NCBI GenBank assembly: GCA_021772975.1
Contig: JAJFKY010000016.1
Location: 124,001 to 188,000 of the forward strand
DNA from: Gammaproteobacteria bacterium
GTDB lineage: Bacteria; Pseudomonadota; Gammaproteobacteria; Xanthomonadales; Wenzhouxiangellaceae
Length of the DNA: 64,000 nucleotides
Direction: 5' to 3'
Below the pieces are notes generated by a model. That model was not told the DNA's origin and ran no database searches. It worked only from the letters and a program-made list of their open reading frames with translations. Within the stretch, counting starts at the first letter, position 1. Every line of letters begins with the position of its first letter. The position numbers and the translations under genes are program-made. Shown piece after piece: positions 49,211-58,286 of the stretch.

Positions 49211-50923
49211 CTACAGACTTTTCATCCGCGCAAACACCTGTTCGCGATTGGTCAATACCTGCAGGAACAGTAAATCTCCCGGTTGCGCCCAGTCCAATGC
49301 ATAATTAACGCCCGCTAGTGTGTCGCTGGCCTGGTGAATAACCTCAGCAGTCAGATCATGGCGTAGAATTTCAGCACGGATCACGGCCTCAACTTCGCCC
49401 GGTTGACGGCCCCGCAGATGATCGTTCAGGCTGCAGATAACCATCCTGTCAGGCCGCAGCTGGCAGGCTACCGCGGTCATGGCGCGGATATCGTCATCGC
49501 TGCGGTCACCCGCCTGGGCAAGCATGACCAGCCTGCGCTGCGCGGGCAGGTTGCTCACCGTCTGCGCCATGGCCCGGTAACCGTGTTCGTTGTGGGCAAA
49601 ATCAACCAGTGCGCTGAAGCCGCGCGCGGTAAATAAATTGCCCCGTCCGGGATTCTCATCGGGATCGCTGGAAAACGCACTCAGACCGGTGGCGATATCC
49701 GTGGCGCTGATACCGATAGCCTGGCACAGGGCCGCCACGCCCAGACAGTTCTGGACATTGTGCCGGGCCGCGGCATTCAGGGTAATGGGAATTGCAGCCA
49801 GTCCAGTGACAGATTGCTGCTGGCCATTGCAGGCCAGGATCAACTGGTCATCGTGTATAAAAGCGGCCTGGCCAGCCTGTTCCAGTTGTGTTCGGATCAC
49901 CGGGTTTTGAGCAGATTCGCTGAACCAGCTGAGCCTGCAGTTCCATTCTTGTCGGTGTTGTTCGGCATAGGCCACGATACCGGCGTCGTCAGCATTCAGT
50001 ACCAGTGTTCCGCTGCTGTCCAGCGCCCGCCGCACCACAAATTTCGCCTCGATCAGATCCGCTACCGTATTGATCCCGTATTGTCCCAGATGATCGGATG
50101 CGACATTGGTGATCAGTGCGGCATCGGCGTGCCGGACCCCCAGTCCGCGGCGCAAAATGCCGCCCCGGGCAACCTCCAGAATGACCGTTTCAGCATCCGG
50201 ATGCCGCAGAATTTCGCGCGCGCCGCCCGGACCGGAATAATCTCCGTGGTCGATTATCTGGTCACCGAGCTTGATAAAGTCAGTGGAGGTAGTACCGGCA
50301 TTGACGCCGGCAGCCTGTAATACCGCGGCGGTTAAGCGCACCGAGGTGGATTTACCATTGGTGCCGGTAATCAATGCCAGCGGGATTGCCGAAATTGACT
50401 GCCAGTCGATGCTGTGGGGAGCGGGGATTGCATCGACCGGCCAGACCCGTGCACCCTGGCCATAGCCCAGAGATACGGCCTCATCATCGCTTAGCAACGG
50501 CTGTCCATTCTGATCGGCGGCGGTCTGCAGTTGCAGTAACGCAGGGTTGGCCTCCGCCTTGATCAGCTTGTTCAGCGCGACAATCTGGCTGGCCAAATCA
50601 GCCGGTTGGCCGGACTGTAATTCAATCACGGCCGCGGCCCAGGCCGCTTCATTAACCTCGGTGGCGGCATACAAAACATCGATTGGTGCGCTAATCACCA
50701 GACTCGCGCCACCGGTGTGATCCGGATGGGTAAATGGGCGGACATAGAGGGCGGACTGCTGCCAGCCCACGGCATCCAGGTAACGGCGGATGTGGCGCTG
50801 CCAGGTACTGATCACGGTGTGGTGATCAATTCCGCTGAAGCTTACCTCGATAATCGCCCCCGGCTGATCCGAGAACAGATTGGGGCCGGTCAAACGCCGG
50901 CTGTCGTCCAGGCTCAGTTGCAT
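49211..50923 (-). CDS. Mur ligase family protein, reduced CphA-like paralogue without ATP-grasp
   Basis: LITGTNGKSTSVRLTAAVLQAAG; EVARGGILRRGLGVRHADAALITNVASDHLGQYGI; N-terminal RRLTGPNLFSDQPGAIIEVSF. Confidence 0.82.
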   Translation of the reverse strand: MQLSLDDSRRLTGPNLFSDQPGAIIEVSFSGIDHHTVISTWQRHIRRYLDAVGWQQSALYVRPFTHPDHTGGASLVISAPIDVLYAATEVNEAAWAAAVIELQSGQPADLASQIVALNKLIKAEANPALLQLQTAADQNGQPLLSDDEAVSLGYGQGARVWPVDAIPAPHSIDWQSISAIPLALITGTNGKSTSVRLTAAVLQAAGVNAGTTSTDFIKLGDQIIDHGDYSGPGGAREILRHPDAETVILEVARGGILRRGLGVRHADAALITNVASDHLGQYGINTVADLIEAKFVVRRALDSSGTLVLNADDAGIVAYAEQHRQEWNCRLSWFSESAQNPVIRTQLEQAGQAAFIHDDQLILACNGQQQSVTGLAAIPITLNAAARHNVQNCLGVAALCQAIGISATDIATGLSAFSSDPDENPGRGNLFTARGFSALVDFAHNEHGYRAMAQTVSNLPAQRRLVMLAQAGDRSDDDIRAMTAVACQLRPDRMVICSLNDHLRGRQPGEVEAVIRAEILRHDLTAEVIHQASDTLAGVNYALDWAQPGDLLFLQVLTNREQVFARMKSL

Positions 50924-50950
50924 GTCAATGGTCAGGCAGGGGTCATGGCA

Positions 50951-53770
50951 TCAGTCGGCTTCTTCATCACGCGCCAACCGCACCCCGCGTTCATCGCGAA
51001 TCAGGCGCTGTCCCTCAGAGAGGCTGAATTGCTCGGTCTCCAGTGGTTCCGGCACCGCTGCGCCGGTGGCCTCGGCAGCTTGATCGGCGGGGCTGTCCAC
51101 CCCGTTGTCAGCGCCACTCTCGAAATAAATGATCTGCTTCCAGCTGCGGGTGATGTTATCGCCGAAAATCATCACCAGATCGTTGTCTTCAGCCAATTGC
51201 AGGGCATGCGCAACGGCCTGCTGTTCATCGGCGATAATTTCAATGGCGTCTGCCGCCACGCCGGCTTCCAGCAGTGTCTGTTGCAGCAGCAGCGGAACTT
51301 CGCGCAGGTCGCGGCCGCGCCGGTTATCGTCGGCCTTGCAGATGTAATGGTCAAAACAGCCGGCACTGACTTTGGCGATATCGCGGATGTCCTGGTCACG
51401 GCGGTCACCGGGTGCGGCCAGGACACAGATGCGCCGGCCGTTGACTTCCAGCCGGTCACACAGCTGACACATCGTCTTGACGGCCGCGGGGTTGTGACCA
51501 TAATCCAGGATAACTTTGAATGGATGCTGCTCATACACATTCATGCGCCCGGGAGCCTGAAAGAACGAGGTGCTGAAGGTGCGCAGACCGTGACGGATAT
51601 CCTCCAGCGATTTACCCATGCTGTAGGCCATGGCGGCCGCGAACATCGCATTTTGCACATTGTGCAGCGCCATGCCCTCCATGGTGGCCGGGATCAGGTG
51701 GGTCCACAGCAGCGGCAGGTGCGCGCCGTTTTGAAACAGCGTGATCATATCGCCGTTGATGCCCCGTTCCAGCACCACCGCAAAACCGCCGGCCCGGATG
51801 TGTTCACGCACCAGCGCGTGGCCGGGATTCATGGTGATGTAGCACAATTGCCCGGCGCGGGTGTAATCGGCCATGCGCAGACAATGTTCGTCATCGGCAT
51901 TCAACACCACGGTATCGTCGGCGACTTCAACCACCACGCGTTTGACTTCGGCCAGTTGTTCGACCGTATCTATGCCGCGCAGGCCCAGATGATCAGCGGA
52001 TACATTCAGGCAGGCGGAAACGTTGCAGCTTTCATAGCCCAGGCCGGAACGCAGAATACCGCCGCGCGCGGTCTCCATTACCGCCACATCAACCGCCGGG
52101 TCACGCAACACAATCTGAGCCGAGCTTGGACCGGTCATATCGCCTTTGACGGATAAATGGCCGTCAATGTAAACACCATCGGTGGACGTCATGCCGACCA
52201 CATGTCCGGCGGTTTTCAGAATGTGCGCCAGCATGCGTGAGGTGGTGGTCTTGCCGTTGGTGCCGGTTATCGCCGCAATCGGAATCCGGCTGGGCGTACC
52301 CGGCGGGAACAGCATGTCCATAACCTTGCCGGAGACATCCCGGGGCTGGCCTTGACTGGGAGCGACGTGCATGCGGAAGCCGGGCGCGGCGTTGACTTCC
52401 ACGATCGCGCCGCCGATCTCTTTGTAGGATTGACTGATATCGTCGGTTAAAAAATCCACCCCACCGACGTCCAGACCGACCGCCAGCACTGCCCGCACCG
52501 CCATATCCCGGTTATCCGGATGAACCACATCGGTCAGATCGACGGCGGTGCCGCCGGTGGATAAATTAGCGGTCGAGCGCAGATAGAAAATCTCGCCTTC
52601 GGGCAGCACGGTATCCTGATCGTAACCTGCCTGTTGCAGCAGGCGCTCCGCCTGATGATCGAACTCCAGCCGGGTCAGAACTTTTTCATGGCCGATCCCA
52701 CGGCGGGGATCTTCATTGACCAGATCCACCAGTTGCGCAACGTTGTGCCGACCATCGCCGACCACGTGTCCCGGTACCCGCTTGGCAACCGCCACCAGCT
52801 CGCCGTTGACCACCAGCATGCGGTGATCAAAACCGGTAATAAAGCTTTCTACCAGCACCGCCCGGCTAGTGCCGCGTTCCTGGGCAATGCTGAAGGCTGC
52901 CCGGACCTGCTCGCCGTCATTCAGATTAATCGTGACGCCACGGCCATGGTTGGCATTCAGTGGCTTGACCACCACCGGAAAACCGATTCTTTCCGCGCTG
53001 CGGGCTGCCTGACGTTCGTTGTACACCAGAGCCTGTTGGGGTACCGGCAGGCCCAGATCATTGAGCAGGTTATGGGTGTCCTCTTTGTCACAGGAAATTT
53101 CCACCGCGATGTGCCGGGTTTCACTGGTGATCGTCGCCTGAATACGTTTCTGGTATTTGCCATGCCCGAACTGCACCAGTGAGTATTGATTCAAGCGCAG
53201 CCAGGGAATGTTTTTTTCGATGGCGGCATTCACCAGGGATGCGGTGCTGGGGCCCAGCTCCTTGCGCTGCGCGAAGCGGATGAAATCATCACGCTGCTGT
53301 TCAAAATCAAAGTCTTCTTCGAGCTCGCGCTGCAGTTGCTGCCGCAATTCATCCGGCAACAGACTCAGCAATAACTGGCGCGCAATACTGGCGGCCTGCA
53401 GCCCGACATCACGCTGTTTGTATTGAAACACCACGTTGTAGCAGCCCGGTTCACCGGTCCCGCGGGTACGGCCAAAGGTAACATCCGAACCGGCGATGCT
53501 TTGCAGTTCCAGGATCACGTGCTCCCAGACATGTCCCAGCCAGGTTCCATCGTCTTCCCGCAGCCGCCGGATAAACCCGCCGGGTGTACCGTACGAGCAA
53601 CCGTGCTCCTGCAATCCGGGCAGGGCGGCGACCAGCCCATCAATATAGTCCGGACCTATTTTTGCGGTCGGCCATTGCTCCAGGATGCCCAGATCAATCA
53701 CATGCCGGATGACCGGGAAGTTAGCGTAAACATTGGGTCCGACATAAACGTTGGTGGAGAGTATTTTCAT
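50951..53770 (-). CDS. cphA: Cyanophycin synthetase
   Basis: MKILSTNVYVGPNVYANFPVIRHVIDLG; ATP-grasp NERQAARSAERIGFPVVVKPLNANHGRGVTINL; Mur-like AITGTNGKTTTSRMLAHIL. Confidence 0.95.
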   Translation of the reverse strand: MKILSTNVYVGPNVYANFPVIRHVIDLGILEQWPTAKIGPDYIDGLVAALPGLQEHGCSYGTPGGFIRRLREDDGTWLGHVWEHVILELQSIAGSDVTFGRTRGTGEPGCYNVVFQYKQRDVGLQAASIARQLLLSLLPDELRQQLQRELEEDFDFEQQRDDFIRFAQRKELGPSTASLVNAAIEKNIPWLRLNQYSLVQFGHGKYQKRIQATITSETRHIAVEISCDKEDTHNLLNDLGLPVPQQALVYNERQAARSAERIGFPVVVKPLNANHGRGVTINLNDGEQVRAAFSIAQERGTSRAVLVESFITGFDHRMLVVNGELVAVAKRVPGHVVGDGRHNVAQLVDLVNEDPRRGIGHEKVLTRLEFDHQAERLLQQAGYDQDTVLPEGEIFYLRSTANLSTGGTAVDLTDVVHPDNRDMAVRAVLAVGLDVGGVDFLTDDISQSYKEIGGAIVEVNAAPGFRMHVAPSQGQPRDVSGKVMDMLFPPGTPSRIPIAAITGTNGKTTTSRMLAHILKTAGHVVGMTSTDGVYIDGHLSVKGDMTGPSSAQIVLRDPAVDVAVMETARGGILRSGLGYESCNVSACLNVSADHLGLRGIDTVEQLAEVKRVVVEVADDTVVLNADDEHCLRMADYTRAGQLCYITMNPGHALVREHIRAGGFAVVLERGINGDMITLFQNGAHLPLLWTHLIPATMEGMALHNVQNAMFAAAMAYSMGKSLEDIRHGLRTFSTSFFQAPGRMNVYEQHPFKVILDYGHNPAAVKTMCQLCDRLEVNGRRICVLAAPGDRRDQDIRDIAKVSAGCFDHYICKADDNRRGRDLREVPLLLQQTLLEAGVAADAIEIIADEQQAVAHALQLAEDNDLVMIFGDNITRSWKQIIYFESGADNGVDSPADQAAEATGAAVPEPLETEQFSLSEGQRLIRDERGVRLARDEEAD

Positions 53771-53953
53771 GCGCAGTCACTTCGTCCCGTCAGACGGCAG
53801 ATTTAATTTGATCAGCTCAGAGTGTTCAGGTTTTAGCCGGGCTTGTCAATCTGATCGGAGGCTTGGCAAAAGGCTGGAATCAGACCGGAACGGCGTCCCG
53901 CGGGCGGGACATGGTAATCGCCTCCAGGCACAGCGGCGCCGCGCCGCGCGTTG

Positions 53954-54787
53954 TCAGCGTGTGGTTGCGTTGACGAACGGGGTGCGTTGATTCAGATCAA
54001 AGCCGGTGCCCTGCGCCAGGATGTGCACCCGGATACCGAATAAACTGATCGGGTCGCCGGCCCGTACCGATGCCATTGATGAGTAACTGACTTCACTCGG
54101 ATCAACCACGGTTATCGCGCCGCTGCCCAGCACTTCGATGCGCCCGTCAGGGCCGATAAAGGCGGCGGTATCCTCATCCACGCCCAGTCCCAGCAGGAAG
54201 GGATTATAAGACAGCGCAGCCATTAACCGGCCCAGCCGGTCACGTTCGCGGAAATGCTGGTCGATGACCACCTGGTTGGTCAGCCCCAGGCCCGGTGCAA
54301 TCTGCACCTGGTCTTCGGTCGGTGTGGCACCGCTCTCGCCACCGGCGATCATGTGCTCGGGCATGATCGCCGCGCCTGCCGAGGTGCCGGCAATATGTAC
54401 CCCCTGAGCATTGCGCTGGCGAATAGTCTGTGCCACAGCCGTGCCGCCCAGAATAGTGGACAGGCGTAACTGGTTCCCACCCGTGATAAAAATACCGGTA
54501 GCCTGATTCAGGCTATCCAGATGGTCAGGGTTGTCACCATCCGCACGCTGGTTGATGGGCATCGAGATCGCTTCGGCCACACCCATGGCTTGAAACACGG
54601 CCACATATTGCTGACCGGTATCCTGCAGCTGTGAGGCAGTTGGAATAACCACAATACGCGCCTGCCGGCCGCCGGCCAGCTCGGCGAAGCGCCGCAGAAT
54701 GACTGGCTGATCGGTTCTGTCCTCAGCACCGCCGATCGGCACGATATAACCGCGATCCACGTCCTGAATGTCTGGTGAGGGGCACAT
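53954..54787 (-). CDS. cphB: Cyanophycinase (peptidase S51)
   Basis: IVPIGGAEDR...RIVVIPTASQ...GIFITGGNQLRL...VHIAGTSAGAAIMPEHMIAGG. Confidence 0.93.
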   Translation of the reverse strand: MCPSPDIQDVDRGYIVPIGGAEDRTDQPVILRRFAELAGGRQARIVVIPTASQLQDTGQQYVAVFQAMGVAEAISMPINQRADGDNPDHLDSLNQATGIFITGGNQLRLSTILGGTAVAQTIRQRNAQGVHIAGTSAGAAIMPEHMIAGGESGATPTEDQVQIAPGLGLTNQVVIDQHFRERDRLGRLMAALSYNPFLLGLGVDEDTAAFIGPDGRIEVLGSGAITVVDPSEVSYSSMASVRAGDPISLFGIRVHILAQGTGFDLNQRTPFVNATTR

Positions 54788-54831
54788 AAGCTGATGTTCT
54801 CCGAGCCTGTTAGGGATGCGCGTATCAGCCG

Positions 54832-55995
54832 TTATGCAAACGTGCCCTGGCGCAAACAGCGGCCATCATACCGGTGCCATTCGCCCAGCGCCATAACCGC
54901 GCTGATGGCAGCCTGTTCATCCAGTACCAGCAGATCAGCATCCTGGCCAACCGCCAGCCTGCCTTTGTGCCGCAGCCGCAACAGTTCAGCCGGGTTGCGG
55001 GTGAATGGCGCCAACGCCTGCGGCAGGCTGACACCCTGTGCCAGCAATTGCCGCAGGGTCTGAGGTAAAGCGGCGGAGGTGGCAAAATCCATGCTCAATA
55101 ACTCGCCCTGGGCATCGAAATGAGGCAGGCAGCCACCGCCATCGGAACTGACGGTGATCTGATTGGCGGGATATTCATCATGCTGCCAGTAGCGCAGCAA
55201 TGCGTCGGTTGCTGACCAGGCGTCTTCACCCTCGGCGACCGGGAACGCGGTGACATCAATCCAGCAGCCCTGGCGGGTTAAGCGGCAGGCTTCGCTGAAC
55301 AGCTGCTGGCCCCGGTTGACATGGGTTGGATTAAATACCCGGGCGGGCAATTCGGTTTTGCGCAAGGCCTGTTCAATCAGTTCCAGGCGGCGCGCACCAT
55401 CGCCCAGATGGATATGTACAATGCCTGCCTTGCCGGTCATCAATCCGGCCACGTGCGTTTCGCCGGCCAGTTTGATGAACTCATCGAAGGTTGGCTGGCT
55501 GGAACGGTGATCACTGATGGCGACTTCTCCCGCGCCCAGGATACATTCGATATGCACGATGTCGCTTTTGACCGATCCGGTCAGAGTGGTCGGGGGCAGG
55601 TGATAGCCGCCGGTGTAGCAATAGGCCGACAGGCCTTCTTCTCGTAAGCCATATACCCGGGCCAGCAATGCCGAGGTATTGCGGGTCAGATCATCAGTAC
55701 CCAGCAGCCCCACCACGGTGGTCACTCCGGCCTGGGTAAAACCGCTGATGGGCACGCTCGGCACCTGGGTGGCGAAGCCGGCTTCGCCGCCGCCGCCGGT
55801 GATATGCGCGTGTCCGTCGATAAAACCAGGAATCAGCCGCTGACCATTCAGGTCGTACTCCTCGATGCTCAATCCTGTACCTAGCTCAGGCAGTATTGCA
55901 CCCACATAGGCAATTTGGCGGCCGGCGATCAACAAGTGCCCCAGACCATGGTGATCGGGCAGGTAGATATCCGCGTTTTTGATTAATTTCAGCAT
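54832..55995 (-). CDS. iadA: Beta-aspartyl (isoaspartyl) dipeptidase
   Basis: RLIPGFIDGHAHITGGGGEAGFATQVP...TTVVGLLGTDDLTRN...VHIHLGDG...ITVSSDGGGCLP. Confidence 0.93.
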   Translation of the reverse strand: MLKLIKNADIYLPDHHGLGHLLIAGRQIAYVGAILPELGTGLSIEEYDLNGQRLIPGFIDGHAHITGGGGEAGFATQVPSVPISGFTQAGVTTVVGLLGTDDLTRNTSALLARVYGLREEGLSAYCYTGGYHLPPTTLTGSVKSDIVHIECILGAGEVAISDHRSSQPTFDEFIKLAGETHVAGLMTGKAGIVHIHLGDGARRLELIEQALRKTELPARVFNPTHVNRGQQLFSEACRLTRQGCWIDVTAFPVAEGEDAWSATDALLRYWQHDEYPANQITVSSDGGGCLPHFDAQGELLSMDFATSAALPQTLRQLLAQGVSLPQALAPFTRNPAELLRLRHKGRLAVGQDADLLVLDEQAAISAVMALGEWHRYDGRCLRQGTFA

Positions 55996-56098
55996 ACCAG
56001 CACAACGATTAACCCGGCAGCCATTGCTGCCGTATCAGTAAGTGTTTTGATTGGTTATAGGCCAGCCAGTATAGCGGCTTAAGCCGTGACCGGAGATT

Positions 56099-57361
56099 TT
56101 ACCAGCCACCAAAGACGGCGCGTAACAGGTAGTAGCTGATGATCGACAGCATCGCGCCGACCGGGATGGTGATGACCCACGACATGAACACGTTGCCGAT
56201 AACCTTCAGGTTCAATGAGTTGATACTGCGGGCCATGCCTACTCCCAGGATGGCGCCGACCAGGGTCTGGGTGGTGGAAATAGGAATGCCGGTACCGGAG
56301 GCTATCACCACCGTGGAGGCGGCGGCGATTTCCGCGGCGAATCCCCGTGATGGTGTCAGCTCGGTAATTTTTTGTCCAACGGTGGCGATCACCCGGCGGC
56401 CCAGCATGGCCAGACCCAGCACGATACCCGCGCCGCCCAGCAGCAATACCCAGATGGGCAGCGGCGAGCTTTGCGCAACCTGGCCGGTGTTTAAAATACT
56501 GACAATCGCGGCGACCGGGCCGATAGCATTGGCGACATCATTGGAACCATGTGCAAACGCCATGCCGCAGGCCGTGAAGATCATCAATACGGCAAAGATT
56601 TTTTCGACATTGGTAAAGCGAAAATCCTGGTCATCGGCAGGATCGGTTTTAACTCTGCCAATCAGGATTTTGCCAATGATCGCGGTTATCAGCCCGACCA
56701 GTACCGCGATCAGATAAGACTGTCCCGTGGACAGATTGATACCGACGTGGGTCAGGCCTTTGAACAAGGTTACCAGCGAGATCACGAAGCCCACCAGAAA
56801 GATATACAGCGGAACATAACGTTTAGCGCTGGCCAGCGGATCGCTGCGCCGCATCACCAGGTGCAGCACGCTGACATACAGTAGATAGGCGATGATGCCG
56901 GCAATGATTGGCGTGACCACCCAGCTCAACACAATTTCACCGATTTTGCCCCATCTGACCGCTTCCTCGCCGACCGCGACCAGCGCAAAACCGACGATAC
57001 CGCCCACAATGGAGTGCGTGGTTGATACCGGCCAGCCGCGATGCGAAGCAATAAACAGCCACAGCCCAGCACCCAGTAGCGCGGCCAACATGCCGAACAC
57101 AAGCACTTCCGGCTGCCCCATCAATGGGGTGGAATCGATGATGCCTTTGCGGATGGTTGCGGTGACCTGGCCGCCGGCCAGAAACGCGCCCGCAAATTCA
57201 AACACGGCAGCGATGATCAATGCTTGTTTGATCGTCAGCGCACCTGAACCAACCGATGTTGCCATCGCATTGGCGACATCGTTGGCGCCAATGCCCCAAG
57301 CCATAAACAAACCAAACAGCCCGGCAAGCACGAGCAGGATGACAGCATGTTCCATAATCAA
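56099..57361 (-). CDS. Inorganic phosphate transporter, PiT family
   Basis: FMAWGIGANDVANAMATSVGSGALTIKQA...HGSNDVANAIGPVAAIV. Confidence 0.94.
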   Translation of the reverse strand: MIMEHAVILLVLAGLFGLFMAWGIGANDVANAMATSVGSGALTIKQALIIAAVFEFAGAFLAGGQVTATIRKGIIDSTPLMGQPEVLVFGMLAALLGAGLWLFIASHRGWPVSTTHSIVGGIVGFALVAVGEEAVRWGKIGEIVLSWVVTPIIAGIIAYLLYVSVLHLVMRRSDPLASAKRYVPLYIFLVGFVISLVTLFKGLTHVGINLSTGQSYLIAVLVGLITAIIGKILIGRVKTDPADDQDFRFTNVEKIFAVLMIFTACGMAFAHGSNDVANAIGPVAAIVSILNTGQVAQSSPLPIWVLLLGGAGIVLGLAMLGRRVIATVGQKITELTPSRGFAAEIAAASTVVIASGTGIPISTTQTLVGAILGVGMARSINSLNLKVIGNVFMSWVITIPVGAMLSIISYYLLRAVFGGW

Positions 57362-57376
57362 AATCCAGTGGAGTGG

Positions 57377-58054
57377 TTAGCGGGTAATTTGTGACTGAAG
57401 ACTGTTACCCAAACGATTGGCCTGGTCAGCCAGGTTGGCTGTCAATGTGATCGCACGGTACATGAACATAACCTGCACCGGTGGCACCTGCTCTTCCAAA
57501 GCCATCAGTTTGATTTCCAGGTCGCGTTTCAGATCGTCAGTCAGAGTTTCGACGTCATCCAGGCGTTGCAGGAAGCTGTTCATTAAATCAACCATCTTAC
57601 CGCCGAAACCGGTTTCCAGTAATTCGTCCAGTTCCTTGATACAGGTTTGAGCTTGTATACAAGAATTCTGGCAACTATCCAGAAAGCGCAAATAATCCGC
57701 CTGAAGTAGCTCCGGGAACACCATTTTCCGGCCAATCATCAAACCGGCCAAATCACGCGCACGATTAGCGATCTTGTCCTGCAAACGGACAATGTCCAGC
57801 AAGTCACCGCGTGGAATAGGCAGTAATAAACGCAAACTCAACTGTTGTCGCAGGTTGGTTTTTTGATCGTCGGCCTGCTGCTCAAGGCTGATGATCTGTT
57901 GGTGGCTAGATTCCGCGGTGGCCAGATCATTAGCATTGAGGGCATTGACCAACGGTGTCAGTTGCATAACGCATTCAACGCACACCGCCATGTGTTCCTG
58001 TAGGGGTTTCAATACCGATGGCCCGAAGATACCCGCCAGATAATTTGTGGTCAT
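57377..58054 (-). CDS. DUF47 / PhoU-like family protein (TIGR00153 type)
   Basis: SLEQQADDQKTNLRQQLSLRLLLPIPRGDLLDIVRLQDKIANRARDLAGLM; directly upstream of the pit gene. Confidence 0.9.
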   Translation of the reverse strand: MTTNYLAGIFGPSVLKPLQEHMAVCVECVMQLTPLVNALNANDLATAESSHQQIISLEQQADDQKTNLRQQLSLRLLLPIPRGDLLDIVRLQDKIANRARDLAGLMIGRKMVFPELLQADYLRFLDSCQNSCIQAQTCIKELDELLETGFGGKMVDLMNSFLQRLDDVETLTDDLKRDLEIKLMALEEQVPPVQVMFMYRAITLTANLADQANRLGNSLQSQITR

Positions 58055-58206
58055 AATTAATTCCGTAGAATGTTAAGGTTGAATCGGACGGTTATTATGG
58101 ATGCAAATCTGATGCGGTGTGACGATATTTTAACAGATGCATTGTTACAAAGGTACAGCTTTTTTTTTGATGAGGTTGTCTCAAGTTATTGAAATTACAA
58201 TAAATT

Positions 58207-58224
58207 CTGTAATAAAAGTGTCAC
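58207..58224 (+). promoter_or_regulatory. Candidate Pho box
   Basis: CTGTAATAAAAGTGTCAC, 16/18 match by eye to CTGTCATAAAWCTGTCAY; 63 nt upstream of pstC. Confidence 0.7.
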
Positions 58225-58286
58225 AATTTAAAAGCTGGGCAACGGGCAGATGCGGTTTAAGCCAAAAAATGCAATGGATGGACTGA

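Noticed and set aside
50717-52156. 479 aa plus-strand ORF
   Set aside because: Antisense to cphA and the Mur ligase gene, whose motifs are unambiguous on the minus strand
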